This document shows, in pieces, positions 17,101 to 26,069 of a stretch of DNA of 64,000 bases. This stretch comes from CAYWNA01 sp964459305 (GTDB lineage: Bacteria > Planctomycetota > Planctomycetia > Pirellulales > Pirellulaceae). The stretch spans positions 1 through 64,000 of the forward strand of contig CAYWNA010000004.1 of the NCBI GenBank assembly GCA_964459305.1, written 5' to 3'. Each line of letters begins with the position of its first letter. Within the stretch, counting starts at the first letter, position 1. The notes under the pieces were generated by a model. It had not been told where the DNA came from. It was given only the letters and a program-made list of their open reading frames with translations, and did no database searches. The position numbers were made by a program, and so were the translations under genes.

Positions 17101-19164
17101 GTGAACCGTCAAGTGAATCGCCGTGACGTATTACTAAGTCTCGTGGCAACTCCAGTACGTCAGCGATCGCCTCTGCTCGTGTTGGCTCTGTCTGCCATGT
17201 TCATTTCGCAGGCTCACGCCGACGAGCGTGTGCAACCGCCGTGGGAGCCGGCGTATAAGATCAAACCACACGAGCACGATCGGCTGACGGCTGCGGATGT
17301 GGTGGGGCCGGACGGGATCGTGTATCCCGATTGGCGTTATGCGGGCGTGCCAGGCGGAATACCGGATGTGCCGGAGCGAGCGCAGATCGAAGAGTTCGGC
17401 GGAAAGGCAGATGACGGAAAGGACGACAGCCGGGCTCTGGAACTCGGTGCGAAGGCTGTGGCCGAGCGCGGTGGCGGAGCGTTGGTGCTGAGTGCCGGCA
17501 CTTATCACCTCGATCGACCGGTCATGACCACCGAAGACAATGTGGTGATTCGTGGTCAGGGTCCCGACGCCACGAAGGTCGTCTTTCGATATCGGATCCC
17601 GGACCCAGGTGTCGCTTTCTTTCAACCCGAAGACGGAGCGACGGTTGGCCCCGATTCGCTCGTCGAAATCCACGCCTCTCCGGACGGGCTGCAACGGATT
17701 GCCCTTGAAGTCGACGGCAAAGTGGTGGCCGAGCGGAAACGTTCTGCCCACTGGGGCGGCAGCTACCTGATGCGGACAACCGGCGGCGCTGTGTTACGAG
17801 CCGTGAAGTCCGGCCGGCACAAGCTCGTGGGCATTGCCGAGTGGCAGGACGGGCGACGTCGTGAGATGGCGATCGATGTCAAGGTTGATCCAAGGCATCG
17901 CTTGACTGGCGTCAGCGGACGATATCCCACCGAGCCGAAGGGCAGTGCTGCTATTCTCTTTGTCGGCGACTATCGAAGCGGGCGAACTTGGCGATTGGCC
18001 GAAGACGGCCGACGCGGTGATCGCGAAATCGCGTTGGAGCAGTCTGCCGATCTGGAACCCGGCGATTCGATTGCGCTGGAAGCGCCGGCGACCGACCGAT
18101 GGAATCGACTGGTGCGCAATGCGTGCCAGTGGGGTATCTACCGCCGCTACGAGTTCCGCGTGGAACGCGTTGATGATCGCACGGTCAGGCTGAATCAGCC
18201 GTTGCGGATTGATTTTCCCGTAGTCGATGGGAGCTTCGTCAAACAGATTTTCCCTATCCGCCGGTGTGGCGTGGAGAAGCTATGTCTGGAGCAGACGGAG
18301 AAACTTTGGACGAACGGTGTGTTCTTCGCGAACGCCTGGGAGTGCTGGGCACGCGGGGTGAAGGTCGTCAAGGCGGGGCGGCATCCCGTGTATTCACGCT
18401 GCGCAAAATGGTGCGAGATTCGCGATTGCGAGTTCGACGGGGCATGGTACGTGGGCGGAGGCGGCTCGGCATACGTCGGTTGGGAACGATCTTACGATTG
18501 CCTGATGGACAACGTGACAACCTGGCGGATGCGGCACGCGCCTTGTGTACAGTGGTCTTCGTCGGGCAATGTGATTCGCAACAGCACTTTTCACGGCAGC
18601 GATGCCCAATGGCACGCCGGTTGGACCAACGAGAACCTCTACGAGAACTGCACGGTCCATGCGGCAGGCAGTCACGGCACCTACGGACACGGTGGATGGG
18701 CGTCACCGCCGGGGGACAAGGCCCATGGGCCGGAAGGTCCCAGGAACGTCGTCTACAATTGCGATATCCACGCACCAAAGACCGGACTGTGGATGGGAGG
18801 CATGAACGAGAACTGGCTGATCCTTCACAACCGTTTCATCGTGGACAAAGGGCCGGGCATCTACGCCAGGACGTGTTCTTTCGATCATATCATTCGCGGC
18901 AACGTCTTTTTGCTGCGCCGGGCCGACCAACCGGCGGTCATGCTGGCTACCGACGATTGCACCGGTGTTGAGGTGATCGAAAACCACGTCGTCGGCAAAG
19001 GCGCCAAAATGATCGCCGGCAAGGCAAAGCCTTTGGCAGTGTCCGACAATACTGTTACGTCCCACGGGTCCAACCGCCAATCCGCCAGCGATTTTCCTCG
19101 CCCGAAACCGAAAACACAGTCGATCTTCCTTTGGCAACGAGAAGCGTTGAGTGCCGTCGAATAA
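17101..19164 (+). CDS. Secreted parallel beta-helix protein (pectate-lyase-like)
   Basis: 687 residues. A signal segment (RSPLLVLALSAMFISQAHA) ends near residue 41. The IEEFGGKADDGKDDSRAL stretch is the classic start of the pectate-lyase superfamily beta-helix (polysaccharide lyase and phage tail-spike fold). An Ig-like insertion at about 180-260 (VEIHASPDGLQRIALEVDGK) interrupts it. The helix resumes with repeated short Asn/Gly-rich rungs to about 650. The catalytic residues cannot be assigned. The GTG at 17101 is chosen because AAAGGAG at 17087-17092 lies 8 bases upstream; an in-frame GTG at 17083 overlaps that site. Confidence 0.8.
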   Translation: MNRQVNRRDVLLSLVATPVRQRSPLLVLALSAMFISQAHADERVQPPWEPAYKIKPHEHDRLTAADVVGPDGIVYPDWRYAGVPGGIPDVPERAQIEEFGGKADDGKDDSRALELGAKAVAERGGGALVLSAGTYHLDRPVMTTEDNVVIRGQGPDATKVVFRYRIPDPGVAFFQPEDGATVGPDSLVEIHASPDGLQRIALEVDGKVVAERKRSAHWGGSYLMRTTGGAVLRAVKSGRHKLVGIAEWQDGRRREMAIDVKVDPRHRLTGVSGRYPTEPKGSAAILFVGDYRSGRTWRLAEDGRRGDREIALEQSADLEPGDSIALEAPATDRWNRLVRNACQWGIYRRYEFRVERVDDRTVRLNQPLRIDFPVVDGSFVKQIFPIRRCGVEKLCLEQTEKLWTNGVFFANAWECWARGVKVVKAGRHPVYSRCAKWCEIRDCEFDGAWYVGGGGSAYVGWERSYDCLMDNVTTWRMRHAPCVQWSSSGNVIRNSTFHGSDAQWHAGWTNENLYENCTVHAAGSHGTYGHGGWASPPGDKAHGPEGPRNVVYNCDIHAPKTGLWMGGMNENWLILHNRFIVDKGPGIYARTCSFDHIIRGNVFLLRRADQPAVMLATDDCTGVEVIENHVVGKGAKMIAGKAKPLAVSDNTVTSHGSNRQSASDFPRPKPKTQSIFLWQREALSAVE

Positions 19165-19213
19165 ACCATCACAGCAGGCAAGAACACATCTGACTCCGAT
19201 TTGAGATAGCACT

Positions 19214-20089
19214 ATGAAGTATGCACGTCCATTGTTACTGACGCTGTTGTTTCTCGTTTTGAATGTCGCCGGGTACTGCGGTCGTTCATGTAGTGTGGCT
19301 GCGGATGGAACATCTTGGCCCGGTCGCCACGCAACATGGAACGGCCACGACCAGTTTCATTTTTCGATCGCCGAGCGCAAGTGTTATGTTGTGGTGCCGA
19401 AACAAGCGGCGCCCGGCAAGCCGTGGGTCTGGCGTGCACGGTTTCCGCACTATCATGCCGAGATGGACATCGCTCTAGCGGGAAAGGGCTATCACATCGC
19501 CTATCTGGACGTAGCAGGGCTGTTTGGCAGTCCGCAAGCCGTCCGCTACGGAGATGAGTTCTACGAATACCTCACCAAACAACATGGTCTGGCGGCAAAA
19601 CCGGCGTTGGAGGGAGTCAGTCGCGGTGGACTGTTCGTGTACAACTGGGCGGCAAGAAATCCTGGTAAAGTCGCCTGCATCTATGCCGATACACCGGTGT
19701 GCGATTTCAAGAGTTGGCCCGGCGGAAAAGGCACGGGACTTGGGTCGGCTGGTGCGTGGGGCTCCTGCCTCAAGAGTTACGGCCTGACAGAAGCCGAAGC
19801 GATCGACTACGACAAGAACCCGATCGACAATCTTGAACCGATCGCTGCTGCGAAGATTCCCATATTGCACATTGTCTCCGAAAACGACCGTGTCGTTCCG
19901 CCGGTGGAAAACACATGCCTGTTGAAGCAACGGCTCGAACAACTGGGCGGTGCGGTCGATATCATTTCAGTCCCCGAAGGGACAGCCAAGTCGAATGGCC
20001 ACCATTTCGACCATCCAATTCCGCAGAAGGTCGTTGATTTCATTACAAGGCACACGACGGGGCCCGCAATCGATCAAGGTTCACCCTGA
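19214..20089 (+). CDS. Secreted alpha/beta hydrolase (esterase-like)
   Basis: 291-residue alpha/beta-hydrolase with a signal peptide (hydrophobic 7-20). The nucleophile elbow is GVSRGG with Ser136; the acid is probably Asp225 (VSENDRVVPP) and the base one of His263/264/267 (NGHHFDHP). The substrate is unknown; members of this kind in planctomycetes are annotated as dienelactone-hydrolase or acetyl-xylan-esterase-like. It follows the beta-helix gene by 49 bases, suggesting joint action on a polysaccharide or its esters. Confidence 0.8.
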   Translation: MKYARPLLLTLLFLVLNVAGYCGRSCSVAADGTSWPGRHATWNGHDQFHFSIAERKCYVVVPKQAAPGKPWVWRARFPHYHAEMDIALAGKGYHIAYLDVAGLFGSPQAVRYGDEFYEYLTKQHGLAAKPALEGVSRGGLFVYNWAARNPGKVACIYADTPVCDFKSWPGGKGTGLGSAGAWGSCLKSYGLTEAEAIDYDKNPIDNLEPIAAAKIPILHIVSENDRVVPPVENTCLLKQRLEQLGGAVDIISVPEGTAKSNGHHFDHPIPQKVVDFITRHTTGPAIDQGSP

Positions 20090-20143
20090 CAGATGCAGAC
20101 ATAATCGTTGAATTCGTAAGAACTCGCTAGCCGCCCCAGTGAA

Positions 20144-21475
20144 TCACCGGGCGGTGCTCCAGTATCCGCCGCGGGCGTGATCGAAGACGGCTTCGTGTCC
20201 GCGTTGGGACTCGTCGAATCGTCCCTCGCGGAATACTTCGTGGCCCATGATCCACGTGCGCACAGGCCAACCTTGCAGCCGCACGCCGTGCCAAGGACTC
20301 CATCCGCATTTTGTCGCCTGCTCTTCGTCGCGGACGACCGCTGTCTTGTTCATATCGACCAGCACCAAGTCGGCGTCGTAGCCAACCTGGATGCGGCTTT
20401 TGTCGACGATATCCCATACCCGTGCCGGCGCGTCGGACATCCAGTGTGCGATTTGCTCGATCGTGCATCTTCCTTGATTCACCTGATCCAACATCAACGG
20501 CAGCGAGTTCTCGACCGCCGGTACCCCGGACGGCGATTTCGGATAGGGCTGACGTTTTTCCTCCAGCGTGTGCGGTGCGTGGTCCGTGGCAATGACTTGA
20601 ATGCGGCCGTCGAGCAATGCCTGCCAGAGTTGTTCGTTGTCCGCTTTGGTTTTGACCGACGGGTTCATTTGCACCTGCGTTCCCAATCGCTCGTAGTCGT
20701 CGACGTTGAAGAACAGATGATGAGGGCATACTTCGCCGGTAATCAGTTGCTGATGATCGGCCAGCAACTTGGCCTCGGCACCCGTCGAGACGTGAAATAC
20801 GTGGAGACGGTGCTTGTGCCGAATAGCCAAATCGATCGCCCGGCGTGTGGCGATGATCGCTGCCTGGTGATCGCGGATTCGAGAATGGTCGGCTACATCC
20901 TGAGTACCGGCATATCGTTCGGTGTTCGCGCGAACCGTGGCTTCGTCTTCGCAATGCGCGGCAATTGGCAGCGATGTCTCAGCAAAGATCCGCTCCAGAT
21001 CGTCTTGGCTGTCGACCAGCAAGTCGCCGGTACTGGAGCCAATGAATAGCTTGATTCCCGGCGTGCGACGTGCGTTTCTCAGTTCTTCCACATTTTGTGG
21101 CGTCGCGCCGATGAGGAAGCCGTAGTTCACCAGGCTCTTGTTCGCGGCCAGAGCGAGTTTTTCCTCAAGCAATTGTTGTGTCGTTGTATTCGGCTGGGTG
21201 TTTGGCATATCGAGAAAGGTCGTCACCCCGCCCTTGGCACATGCTCGCGTGGCGTGCTCGATGTCTTCTTTGTGCGTCCAACCTGGCTCGCGAAAGTGCA
21301 CTTGGTCGTCGATCACACCGGGCAGCAAGTGCAGTCCCACTGCGTCGATTACCACGTCGGCCGCCGTATGAACCGCCGGATCGACATCGGCAATCTTCGT
21401 ACCTTCTACCAAGACGGACGTTCGCAGCGTCTGCGACGGCAAGACGACGGTTGCGTTTCGGATAAGTGTTTTCAT
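20144..21475 (-). CDS. pyrC: Dihydroorotase
   Basis: 443-residue zinc amidohydrolase that closes carbamoyl-aspartate to dihydroorotate in pyrimidine synthesis. Key residues are visible: IDDQVHFREPG (Asp57, His60), Lys142 in GIKLFIGSSTG as the carbamylated-lysine candidate, HCEDE, HVSTG and ATDHAPHT. The DDQVHFREPG variant of the usual DxHxH is typical of Bacteroidetes/planctomycete dihydroorotases. The start at 21475 gives MKTLIRNATVV; an ATG 42 bases further upstream would add a non-homologous extension. It is monocistronic and divergent from the Uma2 gene. Allantoinase is the main alternative. Confidence 0.9.
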   Translation of the reverse strand: MKTLIRNATVVLPSQTLRTSVLVEGTKIADVDPAVHTAADVVIDAVGLHLLPGVIDDQVHFREPGWTHKEDIEHATRACAKGGVTTFLDMPNTQPNTTTQQLLEEKLALAANKSLVNYGFLIGATPQNVEELRNARRTPGIKLFIGSSTGDLLVDSQDDLERIFAETSLPIAAHCEDEATVRANTERYAGTQDVADHSRIRDHQAAIIATRRAIDLAIRHKHRLHVFHVSTGAEAKLLADHQQLITGEVCPHHLFFNVDDYERLGTQVQMNPSVKTKADNEQLWQALLDGRIQVIATDHAPHTLEEKRQPYPKSPSGVPAVENSLPLMLDQVNQGRCTIEQIAHWMSDAPARVWDIVDKSRIQVGYDADLVLVDMNKTAVVRDEEQATKCGWSPWHGVRLQGWPVRTWIMGHEVFREGRFDESQRGHEAVFDHARGGYWSTAR

Positions 21476-21614
21476 GGACACGACATTGCTGTTTGCTTTT
21501 CTGCGGCACTCTGCCAAAATACTATCAGAGAAAAGGTACTCCGCACATCAGGAGTTTGGCAAGTCCAGACTCGTGACACGAGGGCCAGATGTTATTCTAG
21601 GAGCAAGGTGAACC

Positions 21615-22307
21615 ATGTCTACGGTCAAGGAGTCGCGGCGGCAACTTGCGGCACACGTAGAGCTGCAGACCGGCGACAGGATGACGCGTGAGGAATTCCA
21701 TCGCATCTACGAACAGACGCCGGAGAATTTCAAGGCCGAGTTGATTGGGGGGATCGTTTACGTGGCTTCACCACTTAAGCTCACGCACGGCACGAACCAC
21801 TTGGCGTTGGGGACGTTACTCTTCGCCTATGAGGGCAGCACTCCTGGCGTCCAGAGTGGTGACAATACCACGATCCTGTTGGGTGACGAAGGCGAACCTC
21901 AGCCCGATCTGTTCCTACGCGTTCGGCCGGAACACGGTGGACAATCCGAGACATCCCAGGACGACCACGTGTTGGGAGCACCCGAGTTGGTAGCGGAAAT
22001 CGCTCTCAGCAGCCGGTCAATCGATTTGCACGCCAAGAGAGACGACTACACGCGGTATGGCGTGTGCGAGTACTTGGTGCTTTGTCTTCGTGAGAAGAAG
22101 CTCCGATGGTTCGATTTGCGGGATGAACAGGAACTCGAACCGGATGACGACGGCGTGTACCGCGTGCGCGTGTTTCCGGGACTCTGGATTGACGGCGAAG
22201 CTGTATTGGCAAAAGACCACGCGCGAATGATGGCAGTCCTCGAACAGGGACTATCCACGGCCGGGCACGAGGAATTCGTGCGGCGCTTGGCCACAAATCG
22301 AACCTAG
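21615..22307 (+). CDS. Uma2-family PD-(D/E)XK endonuclease
   Basis: 230 residues of the Uma2/DUF820 family. The restriction-like core shows Glu42 (AELIGGIVYV), QPDLFLR with Asp98, ELVAEIALSSRS with Glu128, and Lys141 in KRDDYTRYGV. The protein is near full length for the family. Function is unsettled; members are numerous in cyanobacteria and planctomycetes, often solitary, and have been linked to mobile elements. No toxin, restriction or transposase partner is adjacent. Divergent promoters with pyrC should lie within 21476-21614. Confidence 0.88.
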   Translation: MSTVKESRRQLAAHVELQTGDRMTREEFHRIYEQTPENFKAELIGGIVYVASPLKLTHGTNHLALGTLLFAYEGSTPGVQSGDNTTILLGDEGEPQPDLFLRVRPEHGGQSETSQDDHVLGAPELVAEIALSSRSIDLHAKRDDYTRYGVCEYLVLCLREKKLRWFDLRDEQELEPDDDGVYRVRVFPGLWIDGEAVLAKDHARMMAVLEQGLSTAGHEEFVRRLATNRT

Positions 22308-22348
22308 GGCTGAAATTCGCCGGTGCGTTCGCGGGACGAGTGCGGAGG

Positions 22349-23494
22349 TCAACGCGTCGCGTTCACCGTCCACTGCCTGATGATTCCGTCGCGGCTTGCG
22401 GCTGCGAGATGTTGGCCATCGGGCGAGAACGCCAGTGAGTTCACCGCGTCACCACGCCCTTTCAAGACAGCCTCCAATTCGCCCGCCTCCACCCTCCACA
22501 GTCTCACCAGACAATCGTCACCGCCGGTCGCCAGAAGGTTCCCCGTCGGCGAGAACGCCACAAATCGCACCACGCCGCTTTCCGTTTGGATTGTGCCCAG
22601 GTGCTTGCCATTGTCCGCCTGCCAAAGATTGATGGTGCCGTCATAGCCGGTGGAGGCCAACAACCGGCCGGCGGCGGAAAACGCGACGCATAGCACGGCA
22701 TCGGTGTGCCCGGCGAGAGTGGCTTTACACCGGCCGGTGGCGACGTCCCATAGTCTCGCGGTGCGGTCGAAGCTGCCGGCCGAAGCAAGGGTCTTGCCGT
22801 CGGGCGAGAATACGACACGATGCACGGTGCTTGAATGGCCTGCCAAAGTGGCAACCTCGGAACCCGATTGCGGACTCCAAAGTCTTATCAAGTGATCGCC
22901 GCCCGCTGATGCCAGCATGCTTCCGTCCGGCGAGAAAGCCACGGCCCAGACACCGTCGCTGTGCGTCTTGAACGCCTTAATCGTCCGTCCGGACGAGGTG
23001 CTCCACAGTCGCACCATATTGTCGCGGCTGGCCGACGCGACGAGGCTACCATCGGGCGAGAAAGCCACGCAGCGAATGTCGCCTTGGTGTCCCACCCCCG
23101 GCGGAACTTGGAGGGCTGCCAGAAGTTGCCGCACGCGCAGCCGAACCTCCGTCGACTTCGACTTCTCCAGCGTCTGCTGCAGATCCAATTCGACGTGGTG
23201 GCCCAGATCGGAAAGCTGAAAATAGGCATCTTGTCGAACGTCGAACTGGGCGTCGTCCAAATCCACGATCAACTGTTGTCTTCGCTTCTGTTCCTCTTCC
23301 GGCAGCGGCGCCTCGATCAACGGCCAGAACTTGACCGTCTTGTCCGCGCCGCCGGAAGCGAGCATCTTGCCACAAGGGGAATAGGCAACGGAGTAGACCC
23401 CCGCGTCGTGACCGCCCAAGATTCTCGGATCCTGAGCATTTGACCGAACGGCCGTCGCGGCATACACGGAAATGAGTATCAACAATAGGCGCAT
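22349..23494 (-). CDS. Secreted WD40 beta-propeller protein
   Basis: 381 residues. A signal peptide (MRLLLILISVYAATAVRSNA) is followed by one WD repeat, a 70-residue helical insertion (EEEQKRRQQLIVDLDDAQF...), then six further WD40 repeats with repeated VAFSPDG and LASA cores, giving a seven-bladed propeller. The insertion after blade 1 resembles the charged helical segments seen in planctomycete WD40 proteins. The start ATG at 23494 is preferred to a TTG two codons upstream. A scaffold role in the periplasm is likely; no enzyme domain is present. Confidence 0.85.
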   Translation of the reverse strand: MRLLLILISVYAATAVRSNAQDPRILGGHDAGVYSVAYSPCGKMLASGGADKTVKFWPLIEAPLPEEEQKRRQQLIVDLDDAQFDVRQDAYFQLSDLGHHVELDLQQTLEKSKSTEVRLRVRQLLAALQVPPGVGHQGDIRCVAFSPDGSLVASASRDNMVRLWSTSSGRTIKAFKTHSDGVWAVAFSPDGSMLASAGGDHLIRLWSPQSGSEVATLAGHSSTVHRVVFSPDGKTLASAGSFDRTARLWDVATGRCKATLAGHTDAVLCVAFSAAGRLLASTGYDGTINLWQADNGKHLGTIQTESGVVRFVAFSPTGNLLATGGDDCLVRLWRVEAGELEAVLKGRGDAVNSLAFSPDGQHLAAASRDGIIRQWTVNATR

Positions 23495-23665
23495 GTCCAA
23501 GTCTCAATCTGTGCGTGTCTTTGCGCTGTTTCACATCCTTGTGACCATTTGAGTGCAACGTACAATCGATGGCAAGAGCCAAAGGAGAACAGATGTGATC
23601 AAATCCGAAACGGCAACGGCTGCCCGATACATTCTTGTCATTGCCGGTTCTTGGGTTCCCCTCTC

Positions 23666-24124
23666 GGTATGGTTAAGCTGCTGATCCGGGACATCTCCAG
23701 TCCGAACCATGATGACGCCATGTTCCCGTTCCTCCGGAGCTTTGAGCCCTATGCCGGGCACAGTTGGGCACCGGGTCACGCGAAATTCGGCGATGGCAAC
23801 AACAACGAATCATCCAGCGAGGCAATGAGCGCATGGTACGGTATTATCCTGTGTGGAGCCGCAACCGGGAACCGATCGCTTCGTGATTTGGGCATCTACC
23901 TCTACACCACGGAAATGCACGCCATCCGCGACTACTGGTTCGACGCGACCGACCAGTATCATCATCCGGACTACACGCCATCGGTGGTGACAATGGTCTG
24001 GGGAGGCAAGGGCGCCCGCGAAACCTGGTTCTCCGCCAATCCAGAATTGGTGCACGGTATCAATTGGCTGCCGATGCACGGCGGATCGTTGTACCTGGGC
24101 CACTACGGCATAGAGTGCCGGTGA
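23666..24124 (+). pseudogene. GH81 endo-beta-1,3-glucanase remnant
   Basis: About 152 codons match the C-terminal catalytic part of family GH81: MVKLLIRDISSPNHDDAMFP, then FEPYAGHSW, FGDGNNNESSSEAMSAWYG, and HGGSLYLG. The two acidic residues of NNNESSSEAM correspond to the catalytic region of the family. Complete GH81 proteins have 600-900 residues, so both ends are missing. Upstream codons back to 23549 are not GH81-like, and no signal peptide or start with ribosome binding site is present. The frame closes at a TGA 26 bases before a hairpin repeat. It is best read as a decaying fragment of a beta-glucanase. Confidence 0.78.
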
Positions 24125-24150
24125 GGACGAGGCCCTGTTCGTAGATGCAG

Positions 24151-24227
24151 TCCGTTTGTTTAGCGGCAAGCCGAAGGCGTCGGTGAATCCGGCACGCAGT
24201 CGCCGTCGGCTTGCCGTTAAACGAAGC
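24151..24227. repeat. Hairpin repeat family A, copy 1 (diverged)
   Basis: Arms around 24157-24179 (GTTTAGCGGCAAGCCGAAGG) and 24201-24225 pair at about 20 of 22 positions. The AACCGCAAGCC-like core is shared with the better-preserved copies at 25950 and 28709, but the arm ends and the loop differ. It lies between the GH81 relic and the stop of the GH5-like gene. Confidence 0.8.
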
Positions 24228-24309
24228 ATGCGGAGACCTCAAACGGGTCGCGATAGATAACGCACTGGTCCAAGGCACTGGTCCAATGCACCGGCCGCGT
24301 ATGGCCAGC

Positions 24310-25908
24310 TCACCTCCGAATCGCTGCGATCGGCAACGCAATCACGTTGTCGAACCAGGCGGATACCGTGTGAGTGCGGACGCCGATTGCACCGGAGAGG
24401 ATTGGCTCATTTTCATCGGTGAAGTCAATCCGCAAACCATCCTCCGGGTCGGCCGTCGGATGCATACGGTTGAACCAGACACAAATCCGATTGCGTTGTA
24501 CGGCCGCGCGGATCTGGTTCCATACATCGGGCACGACCGGGCAGTCGAGACGCGAGAGGTCATACTCGGCCAATGGCTGCCAGTCGTAGTTCATCTTACC
24601 GAGATAGAGCTTCTGGGTGTCGAATCCGACATAGTACCCTCGAAATTGGTCGCTGCCCGGCTGCGGATCGTTCACGCGGAGTATCAATCCTGCGTTACCG
24701 CGGCCCGCCTTGAGCATCACCTCGCCTTCAAGCACGTAGTCGGTCCACGCGGGATCGCCAGCCACCATCTTGATGCCCGGTCCGAGCCGTAACACGCCAC
24801 TGCCGTCGGCTGTGGCCGGACCGTAGGCCTTCCAGCCGAGCCGATCGGGCAGCGGCGAGTCCTGGAAGTCGTCGAAGAACAGGGCCTGTTGTTGTCCGGT
24901 GACGTAGCTGCGAACCGCCTCCGCCTCGGCCAGCGAGACGGGCGTACAGTCGGGCCACATCAGTCCGCACCACGGGACGGTCGGTTCGGGCGTGCCATGC
25001 TCGGTGCCCCAATACCACCGGCAGTTGGAATTTCCAACCAACAGCTCCCAGCACAGATACACGCCAGGGACGTAATTCTCGGCCTCCCCGCGCGACCTAA
25101 GCCAGTGGATCACCTCGCACGGTTCGCCATTGCTTGGCCGCGGAGCATACCAACGGGCACCCGCCTCGGTGAACACGCAGCCCTTGCTCGGATTCAAATC
25201 TGCCTGACGATCCCAGCCGGCGAAGACGGCCCGATAGTTGTGGGCGTCGACGATATCCGTGGCCTCGTTGTCGTCCCAGCAGGAAATGACCGGCTGAACG
25301 GGCTCCACTTCCTTGGCCCAGCCGTATGCAGCGAGCCGGAGACGGTTGCTGTAGCCGTCGGGTTCTCGACGCGGCTCGTTGAATACCTCCCACCACAAGA
25401 TTCGGCTATCTTCACGATGGGCACGAATCACTTCCTGGACGTACGGCTTGAACCTGTCAAGGTTGCTTGGATCGCGATCGCGATCTTGCGGGCAGGCGGC
25501 CCAGCGCCCGTTGTGCCAGCCCTTGACCGGCTCGGTGGGGCGATCCAAGAAGATGCCTTCGTGGCGATGGCAGTCGTCGAAAAAGACGAATCCCGGACGG
25601 ATGTCATGGCGGGCGCATATCTTCAGAAACGTCTCCACGTTGGCCAGGAACGCCTCCTCTTCCTCGTCGAAGTTGATGTTGTGCAGATAGACGCGCAACG
25701 AAGTGATGCCAAAGTACTTGTTGGCCGCGGCCAGCTCTTTCTCGACCACATCGGGCCGGAAATCATGCCAAAACTGCACCTGATTACACGCATAGGCCGG
25801 CGTGTAGTTCGAGCCAACCCAACCGGCCGTCTCGTGCGGCTCTGCACCGCAAACGCGGCAGAAGCCCGCAGCGACGATCAGCAGTAGAAGATGTCGAAAG
25901 TTCGTCAT
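24310..25908 (-). CDS. Secreted GH5-like glycosidase with LamG-type domain
   Basis: 532 residues with a signal peptide (HLLLLIVAAGFCRVCGA). The first 340 residues form a (beta/alpha)8 clan-A-like glycosidase: WWEVFNEPRR near 171-180 holds the acid/base Glu of the NEP motif, and VFTEAG near 245 is a good nucleophile candidate. From about 345 a concanavalin-like domain follows (LFFDDFQDSPLPDRLGWK...), of the type used by DUF1080 and 3-ketoglycoside hydrolases. Substrate is not predictable. Downstream is the GH81 relic, so the locus may once have encoded a fuller beta-glucan system. Confidence 0.8.
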   Translation of the reverse strand: MTNFRHLLLLIVAAGFCRVCGAEPHETAGWVGSNYTPAYACNQVQFWHDFRPDVVEKELAAANKYFGITSLRVYLHNINFDEEEEAFLANVETFLKICARHDIRPGFVFFDDCHRHEGIFLDRPTEPVKGWHNGRWAACPQDRDRDPSNLDRFKPYVQEVIRAHREDSRILWWEVFNEPRREPDGYSNRLRLAAYGWAKEVEPVQPVISCWDDNEATDIVDAHNYRAVFAGWDRQADLNPSKGCVFTEAGARWYAPRPSNGEPCEVIHWLRSRGEAENYVPGVYLCWELLVGNSNCRWYWGTEHGTPEPTVPWCGLMWPDCTPVSLAEAEAVRSYVTGQQQALFFDDFQDSPLPDRLGWKAYGPATADGSGVLRLGPGIKMVAGDPAWTDYVLEGEVMLKAGRGNAGLILRVNDPQPGSDQFRGYYVGFDTQKLYLGKMNYDWQPLAEYDLSRLDCPVVPDVWNQIRAAVQRNRICVWFNRMHPTADPEDGLRIDFTDENEPILSGAIGVRTHTVSAWFDNVIALPIAAIRR

Positions 25909-25949
25909 GTTGCTCTCACTTCAGTTGAATCGCGGATGAAACAACTCCC

Positions 25950-26031
25950 TCGTTTAACCGCAAGCCGGAGGCGTGCGCGAATGGGCATGGCCAGCGGATT
26001 ACGCGCACGCCTCCGGCTTGCGGTTAAACGA
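25950..26031. repeat. Hairpin repeat family A, copy 2 (perfect 30-bp arms)
   Basis: Two perfectly complementary 30-base arms (25950-25979 and 26002-26031) beginning TCGTTTAACCGCAAGCCGGA enclose a 22-base loop ending GGCCAGCGGATTA. It sits between two minus-strand genes. Arms and loop match copy 3 at 28709-28790 nearly base for base. Confidence 0.95.
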
Positions 26032-26069
26032 AATCATGCGTTGGTGAAATCGGGAGGCTATTCTATTGG

